The notes under the pieces: generated by a model | Databases searched by the model: none | Seen by the model: the letters and a program-made list of their open reading frames with translations, nothing else | What the model was told of the DNA's origin: nothing | NCBI GenBank assembly: GCA_902984215.1 | Contig: CADWAF010001229.1 | Coordinates: forward strand, 1-19,341 | Source: Willaertia magna | Taxonomy: Eukaryota; Heterolobosea; Eutetramitea; Acrasida; Naegleriidae | Reading direction: 5' to 3' | Length of the DNA stretch: 19,341 nucleotides | Shown here: positions 15,001 to 19,341 of the stretch, one piece after another | Layout: each line of letters begins with the position of its first letter | How positions within the stretch are numbered: position 1 is the stretch's first letter | Position numbers and translations under genes: made by a program

Positions 15001-17035
15001 CAACAGATTCAGGCCATTTATATACACTAACTGTCACAATTTCTCTAAAGCAAATGGTGAAGTCAGACCTTAGTTTCTGATATGATGTTTTACAAACAAA
15101 ATTATTATTTACAATAAGCCTAACATTATAATCGAGAGTGGACATTATTTTTCTTCTTTCTATTTCATTCTGTCTCACAATTAATATATTAATATAAAAT
15201 GCAATTGAAAAACTTACCAGAGGCATCTCTGTTTCTTTTGTTATTTCTGTCTTTAAAATTTCAGGAATAATTATTGGTTCCCCTGGATATCTTCTATACA
15301 TGCTTATTCTCTCTATTATCTTTTTTCTTTCCTCTCGTTCATCAAAAATTGGCAGTTTGGGTCCTAGTTTTTGAGCAGAAATCAAAAACAACGAATAGTG
15401 ATCTTGCTCTCCAATGGATATTAATTTTTCTCTATATTCTATGAGTTGAAGGACATAATTCCAAATCATGTCTTCCTGTAACTCTTGTAATTCTTGTTCT
15501 ATCTCTTGTTGTAATCTAGAGGCATCTTCCTGTGCATTTTGATCAATTTGACGAAATCCTAGCTTAATATTAGTGACAACATAGCCATTTGTTTTCCTTA
15601 TTTTAGTTAATAAATCCCAATTTCTAATGATAGAATTTACCAAAGCAATTTCATTACTCTCTTCTTGCTCCTACTAATAGTTATTGAAAACAATATTTTA
15701 GTTACTTACCAATAAGGATCTAGTTTGCTTAATTTCATTTCTCAGAATTGCCATCTCTCTTTCTAACAACTTTACATCCTTAGTAAGATATGACAAGTCG
15801 TCTGTTGGTTTTTTTACATCAACTAAAGAACTTTTCTTAAACCTTAGTCTTTGCAACTCATCTTGTAAACTACGTATTCTTTGAGAATAATATATATACT
15901 TATTAGATTCTTTAATTTCTTGATATTTGTAGTAAGCATCAACAATTTTTCTATAATAAAATTCTTCTTCAGACATAAGGGGATGATCTTCAAAAACTAA
16001 TTCCCTAATGTCAATATCTAATTTATAATATTTAGAGGTTGTGGTATTACTAGATCTCACACTTTTAGTTGGAACTGTAACTTTTAAGGCTATCTTATCA
16101 GAATTTGAAAAATCAAAAATATTTTCTTCTGGTTTTGTAAATATCTTCTTTGTTGGATCAGTTTGTATTAATAATTGTCCGTTTTCATCAAAATATTTAT
16201 TCAATCCTCCTTTTTCTCTTAAAAATCTATGCTCTATTATATGTTGTCCTGATTCTAGTAAGAAAGGTTTTCTTTCTGTAAAAATTCCTTCTTCATCAGG
16301 ATTGAAGTGTCTGTATTTAGAAAAATAGTCCTGTGAAAGCGTGTCAATTTCTTGTTTCAATAATAAAGCTGCATTTTTACAATCATCTGATTCTTTTGTT
16401 TTTAATTTATTTTGATAATATAAAGATAAATTATTTAATTGTTGATATCTCTTTTCTATTTCTTGAATTACTCCTTCAATAATAGGTCGTTTTTCAGAAA
16501 TTTTTGTAAAATTCTCGTAATAATTTTTTAATATTTGTTGTGATGTTATTAAAATAGGTTCAACTCTTAGAATAACCTCTTCCTTTACCTCAGGTTCTTT
16601 TGGATTTAAGGGTTGAAGTTCTTCGTCATTAGTGTTCACCTCTTCAGGGGGCAATTGTTCCTCAAATTGTTTGGGTTGTTCTAAAGTTTGTTCACTAGTC
16701 TCTATAGTGCTGGGAATATTTTCTTCATTGTTATTATTTATAATTTGATTACCAGTACTGATCGAGAATATAGAGGGAGGTCTCCTTCCGTCGAAATTAT
16801 TTTCATCAATATCTAACTTTTTTCTTTCTCTCCTTACTTTCTTTTTCCTTCTAATATTTTGTGATGTATCAACAGTATTACTTTCCGTAATTCTATTTTC
16901 TTCTGTTGACAAAAAAGAATTATCTTCCCCCTTATAATCTTTCTTTATATCCTCTAATCGTGGAATATTGTTTTTATCTTTTGAATTAATATTGTTAACG
17001 GGTAGTTCAATCTCTTCCGTTTCATTATTAAGCAT
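12100..17035 (-). CDS. CC2D2A: CC2D2A, ciliary transition-zone protein, five exons
   Basis: Exons 17035-15710, 15670-15218, 15169-13805, 13763-12741 and 12687-12100, all phase 0, give 1584 residues (human about 1620). Order: acidic/basic disordered N-terminus; coiled coils within residues ~200-440; the CC2D2A-specific N-terminal C2 domain (~603-735, with DYNVRLIVNNNFVCKTSY and VYKWPESVALQL); a second C2 domain (~958-1160, CNILVQIIRGYNFPIRIDED through VAVTFDGKVEKTKPVEGPFP); a transglutaminase-like domain (~1255-1390, GDVEEHAILLCNYLLHLG, VPEGDTAYVLT, LWLCNPATGEKYL); and the family C-terminus (NGFPLNFSFTDIEQII, FALAVYVEPYANEVFSVWVY). The transglutaminase Cys position is Val1296, so this is a non-catalytic domain, as elsewhere in the family. 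CC2D2A works in the MKS module at the transition zone that gates ciliary membrane traffic. The ATG at 17035 (CAAAAAATG) was chosen because upstream sequence has no in-frame ATG; an extra 5' exon cannot be excluded. Confidence 0.93.
12688..12740 (-). other. CC2D2A intron 4 (53 nt)
   Basis: GTAAGT donor, AATAG acceptor, and a perfect TACTAAC branch-site-like element 18 nt upstream of the 3' end. Splicing joins FSQNN to VWANVQKESQPSKMSFDL, continuing the end of the transglutaminase-like domain. Confidence 0.93.
13764..13804 (-). other. CC2D2A intron 3 (41 nt)
   Basis: GTAAGT donor, GATAG acceptor, TTTTTTTAAC near the 3' end. Splicing joins KVIPD to RLLSFVAVTFDG within the second C2 domain. Confidence 0.93.
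15170..15217 (-). other. CC2D2A intron 2 (48 nt, stop-free, multiple of three)
   Basis: GTAAGT donor and GACAG acceptor, AT-rich inside with TATTAAT repeats. It is 48 nt long and contains no in-frame stop, so reading through adds 16 residues (VSFSIAFYINILIVRQ). Removing it joins TKETEMPL to NEIERRKIMSTLDYN. The donor is identical to the other six, which supports an intron. Confidence 0.8.
15671..15709 (-). other. CC2D2A intron 1 (39 nt)
   Basis: The shortest intron here: GTAAGT donor, and TTAGTAG at the 3' end. The second AG must be used, because splicing at the first would leave an in-frame TAG. Splicing joins QTRSLL to EQEESNEIALVNSI. Confidence 0.92.
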
Positions 17036-17172
17036 TTTTTGTATATCTAAACATAAATTATTGGCGGGAAACAAGTTTAGTGTGAAAAGAAATGTAAGAA
17101 AAAGGTATTTAGAGCAATTTTTGAAGTTTTTATTGGAACAAACCTACAATAATACAAATTAAAATAGTTAAT

Positions 17173-17441
17173 TTATAAAAAATCTAAATCATAATGTTGA
17201 ATAGTTTCGGTGGTAGCTATTTTAAATTCGGAAAGAGTTAGAATGTGAAAAATGTATTATTAAACTTACCTTCACCTCCTAGATATGATGATACTAGTCG
17301 GGCAATAGGCTCACTAATATATGGTGCAACACTTAAAACAAAACATCCTGTGATGAAATAAACTAACTTCCTTTTGGTTTCATTCATAGCCTTTCTCTTT
17401 GGTGCAGGTGGTTTGCGAGCTCCTCCAAATGGTGAAAACAT
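17173..17441 (-). CDS. Small single-pass membrane protein, two exons, unknown function
   Basis: Exons 17441-17270 and 17216-17173 join across a 53-nt phase-1 intron, giving 71 residues. The N-terminus is Pro/Gly-rich and strongly basic (GGARKPPAPKRK, then NETKRK). A hydrophobic segment follows at about 26-42 (LVYFITGCFVLSVAPYI). After it comes a short amphipathic stretch (SEPIARLVSSYLGG) and an acidic end that ends HYDLDFL. By the positive-inside rule the N-terminus faces the cytosol or matrix. Size and layout fit small organelle membrane subunits, for example mitochondrial ones, but I do not recognise the family and assign none. The ATG at 17441 lies in an A-rich context (TAAAAAATG). The gene is divergent from GCN5 (113 bp) and lies upstream of CC2D2A on the same strand (137-bp gap). 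Confidence 0.75.
17217..17269 (-). other. Intron of the small membrane protein gene (53 nt)
   Basis: GTAAGT donor, AAATAG acceptor, CATTCTAAC as branch-like element. Splicing replaces a short read-through tail (KFNNTFFTF) with a second exon of 14 whole codons plus a split Ala codon. Confidence 0.85.
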
Positions 17442-17554
17442 TTTTTATTTTTATTCAAATTAAATTGATAGATTCATTCAATCAAAAAATTCTCATTTTT
17501 TGCTTCAATCTATAAAAAACAAATTTTTTTGACTTAACGGAAATTTAATGAAAA
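17442..17554. promoter_or_regulatory. Bidirectional promoter, small membrane gene / GCN5
   Basis: 113 bp between divergent start codons, very AT-rich with T- and A-runs. TAACGG at 17535-17540 fits the general Myb consensus YAACKG. An ATG 7 nt before the GCN5 start lies in another frame. Confidence 0.5.
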
Positions 17555-17574
17555 ATGTCTTCTGCCAGCAATGA
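17548..17574 (+). other. Upstream ORF overlapping the GCN5 start (8 codons)
   Basis: ATG at 17548 to TGA at 17572-17574, out of frame and overlapping the GCN5 ATG at 17555. Its context has T at -3, weaker than the A at -3 of the GCN5 start, so most ribosomes could pass it by leaky scanning. Confidence 0.4.
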
Positions 17575-19291
17575 TGAACATAACTTATCGGAGGAAGATG
17601 ATTTAGCTTTAGAAAAACCACCAATATCCGAAATATTATCTAATTTTATAGATTCTAATTATTCTCATCTTCAAGATGAACATGTTAAGAAACAAGCAAC
17701 CAATGTTTGTAAAGCAATTTTAAAATTTATAAATTCATACGTGTTGCCAAAACCTGAACAAGGTGATGTAAAATATGAAGAAGTGTACAACAAATACCAA
17801 CAATCCGATAAAACAAAAGGTAAAATAATAGATATTTTCGGAAAGAGTTTATTGGAAAAACTTTTGGAAAAAGCTAGAGATACAATAACCAAAGAATACA
17901 TCTTTACAAATTTCAATACAGAAAACCTGTTTGATACTTTAAAAAAAGAATTAGAAGACCCCACTTCTATCATTTTTAGAGACGATTTTGATGATTTATA
18001 CTATGGTGTGGAGGGTTCCTTAGAGAATGCACCTAGTAAAAGAAAAAGGAATGGAGATATAGGAGAAGATAATGAGAAATCAACAAAACAAAGAAAGAAA
18101 AAGGCTGGTAAATCTCCTGCATTACGTTCTACAACCCTATCAAATAGTACAACATTATCAGATGAAAGTAATGAGAATGATAAAACTAATAGAGTAGTAA
18201 TGTCTACAGTTGTAAATAGTGAAAATGTTTCAGAAATTCTTGGTCCAGAAACAGGATATGTATCCTTAACAAGAGATGAAATTGCAAAACGTGAAGAAGA
18301 ACATGGGTCCTTAATGTTTGAAGTTGTTCAAAATGATGGAACGATAGAAAGCCTTGAAAAGTTGTTAGCCTTAAAAAATATTTTCGGAAAACAACTTCCC
18401 AAGATGCCTAAAGATTATATAGCTAGATTAGTTTTTGATAGGAATCATAGATCTATGGTTGGTTTTAAGAATGGTAAAGTAGTTGGGGGTATTAGTTTTC
18501 GTCCATTCTTTCCTCAAGGATTTGGAGAGATTGCTTTTTGTGCAATAACAGGGAATGAACAAGTAAAAGGATATGGTACTCGTTTAATGAATCATTTGAA
18601 AGATTATTGTCAATCTGTTGGATTATTTAGGTTTTTAACGTATGCAGATAACTATGCTATTGGTTATTTTAAGAAACAAGGTTTTACAAAGGAGATAACA
18701 TTAGATGAGAAAAGGTATAGAGGTTATATTAAAGATTATGATGGAGGAACTCTTATGGAATGTGTTATTCGTACAGAAATAGATTATTTAAATATACCTG
18801 GTATGATTAAACAACAAAGAAGTGCTGTTTATGAGAAGATGAAGGAAGTTTCTAATTCTCATATTGTTTACCCTGGATTAGATGTTTTTGCTAAGGGAGG
18901 TAAACCTAAATCTATTGATGAGATACCAGGGTTGAAAGAAGCTGGTTGGAAAGAGGATGGTGACAAGATTAAAAGAGAGTTTAAACAATTACAACAAAAT
19001 TTTGCAGAGGTATTAGATAAATTAAAGAGACATGATTGTGCATGGCCTTTTCTTGAACCAGTTGATCCAAATGAGGTATTTGATTATTATGATGTTATTA
19101 AGGAACCTATAGATTTATCAACAATAGAGAAACGTTTAAAAGAAGGATTTTATAGAACGAGAGATATTTTTGTTTCTGATATTAAGTTAATGTTTGATAA
19201 TTGTAGATTATATAATAGAGAGGATACTGAGTATTATAGTTGTGCAAATGCATTAGAAGAATATTTTAAATCAATAATGGTTAAAAAATAA
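17555..19291 (+). CDS. GCN5: GCN5-type histone acetyltransferase with bromodomain
   Basis: A 578-residue single-exon protein. An N-terminal region (~1-150) is helical and charged, unlike the animal PCAF-N domain. A basic, probable nuclear-localisation stretch follows (KRKR at 162-165, then KQRKKK). The HAT domain covers ~265-415: GGISFRPFFPQGFGEIAFCA holds the catalytic Glu325 (yeast E173), QVKGYGT (336-342) is the acetyl-CoA loop, and LTYADNYAIGYFKKQGF and YIKDYDGGTLMEC complete it. The bromodomain at ~480-578 runs from WPFLEPVDP through YYDVIKEPIDLSTIEKRL and has the acetyl-lysine-binding Asn554 in LYNRED. All key residues are intact. GCN5 is the catalytic subunit of SAGA and ADA complexes and acetylates histone H3. 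It is longer than yeast Gcn5 (439 residues), mostly because of the N-terminus and linker. The start is the ATG at 17555 (AAAAATGTC). Confidence 0.97.
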   Translation: MSSASNDEHNLSEEDDLALEKPPISEILSNFIDSNYSHLQDEHVKKQATNVCKAILKFINSYVLPKPEQGDVKYEEVYNKYQQSDKTKGKIIDIFGKSLLEKLLEKARDTITKEYIFTNFNTENLFDTLKKELEDPTSIIFRDDFDDLYYGVEGSLENAPSKRKRNGDIGEDNEKSTKQRKKKAGKSPALRSTTLSNSTTLSDESNENDKTNRVVMSTVVNSENVSEILGPETGYVSLTRDEIAKREEEHGSLMFEVVQNDGTIESLEKLLALKNIFGKQLPKMPKDYIARLVFDRNHRSMVGFKNGKVVGGISFRPFFPQGFGEIAFCAITGNEQVKGYGTRLMNHLKDYCQSVGLFRFLTYADNYAIGYFKKQGFTKEITLDEKRYRGYIKDYDGGTLMECVIRTEIDYLNIPGMIKQQRSAVYEKMKEVSNSHIVYPGLDVFAKGGKPKSIDEIPGLKEAGWKEDGDKIKREFKQLQQNFAEVLDKLKRHDCAWPFLEPVDPNEVFDYYDVIKEPIDLSTIEKRLKEGFYRTRDIFVSDIKLMFDNCRLYNREDTEYYSCANALEEYFKSIMVKK

Positions 19292-19341
19292 ATTTTTATA
19301 AAACAAATACACAAGATAATTTGGTAGTGAATATCTTTAAT
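19292..19341. other. 3' flank of GCN5 to the window edge
   Basis: 50 bp of AT-rich sequence after the GCN5 stop, presumably the 3' UTR. Nothing else is visible. Confidence 0.4.

Noticed and set aside
16041..16328. Plus-strand open frame inside CC2D2A exon 1
   Set aside because: Antisense shadow of a well-supported exon; Cys/Ser/Phe-rich with no motif.
12100..17074. Four separate hypothetical genes instead of CC2D2A
   Set aside because: All junctions have GTAAGT/AG sites in matching phase, and the joined protein has the CC2D2A domain order and length.
17671..17973. Minus-strand open frame inside GCN5
   Set aside because: Antisense shadow of GCN5 coding sequence.
1..19341. Mobile elements, CRISPR arrays, rRNA genes or a defence-type operon
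   Set aside because: I saw no terminal repeats, transposase, reverse transcriptase or regularly spaced repeats. The gene content is ordinary eukaryotic nuclear.

Overview
This window is eukaryotic nuclear DNA from an AT-rich, intron-poor, compact protist genome that makes cilia or flagella. The gene content (a nearly full-length CC2D2A, a tubulin polyglutamylase subunit, GCN5, ataxin-2, a channel nucleoporin), the tiny introns (39-53 nt, all starting GTAAGT), the A-rich context before start codons and the use of both TAA and TGA as stops fit a heterolobosean amoeboflagellate such as Naegleria or a relative. The genus is an inference from style, not from a marker gene.

Layout, left to right: a macro-domain (ADP-ribose binding) protein on the minus strand cut by the left edge; a 612-bp divergent spacer; a SHAQKYF-type single-repeat Myb protein (plus, two exons); a tandem minus-strand trio of TPGS2 (tubulin polyglutamylase complex subunit 2), a SHOCT-domain protein and ataxin-2; a 244-bp bidirectional promoter region; nucleoporin Nup58/Nup45 and a TPR protein resembling ciliary TTC23 (both plus); then on the minus strand a two-exon PhyH-type Fe(II)/2-oxoglutarate dioxygenase, a five-exon CC2D2A gene that fills about 5 kb, and a two-exon 71-residue single-pass membrane protein; finally GCN5 histone acetyltransferase with bromodomain (plus), ending 50 bp before the right edge.

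Seven introns were placed by reading splice sites and frame. One of them (15170-15217, in CC2D2A) is a multiple of three with no stop, so it hides inside an open frame. Several open frames can be extended upstream only through TTG codons; in each case the first ATG in an A-rich context was chosen.

Functional themes: cilium (CC2D2A of the transition zone, TPGS2 of axonemal tubulin modification, a TTC23-like protein), RNA and nuclear transport (ataxin-2 with two overlapping PAM2 motifs, Nup58) and chromatin or transcription (GCN5, Myb). No mobile elements, CRISPR arrays, rRNA or tRNA genes were found. The least explained parts are the N-terminal domain of the dioxygenase, the N-terminal domain of the SHOCT protein, and the small membrane protein.
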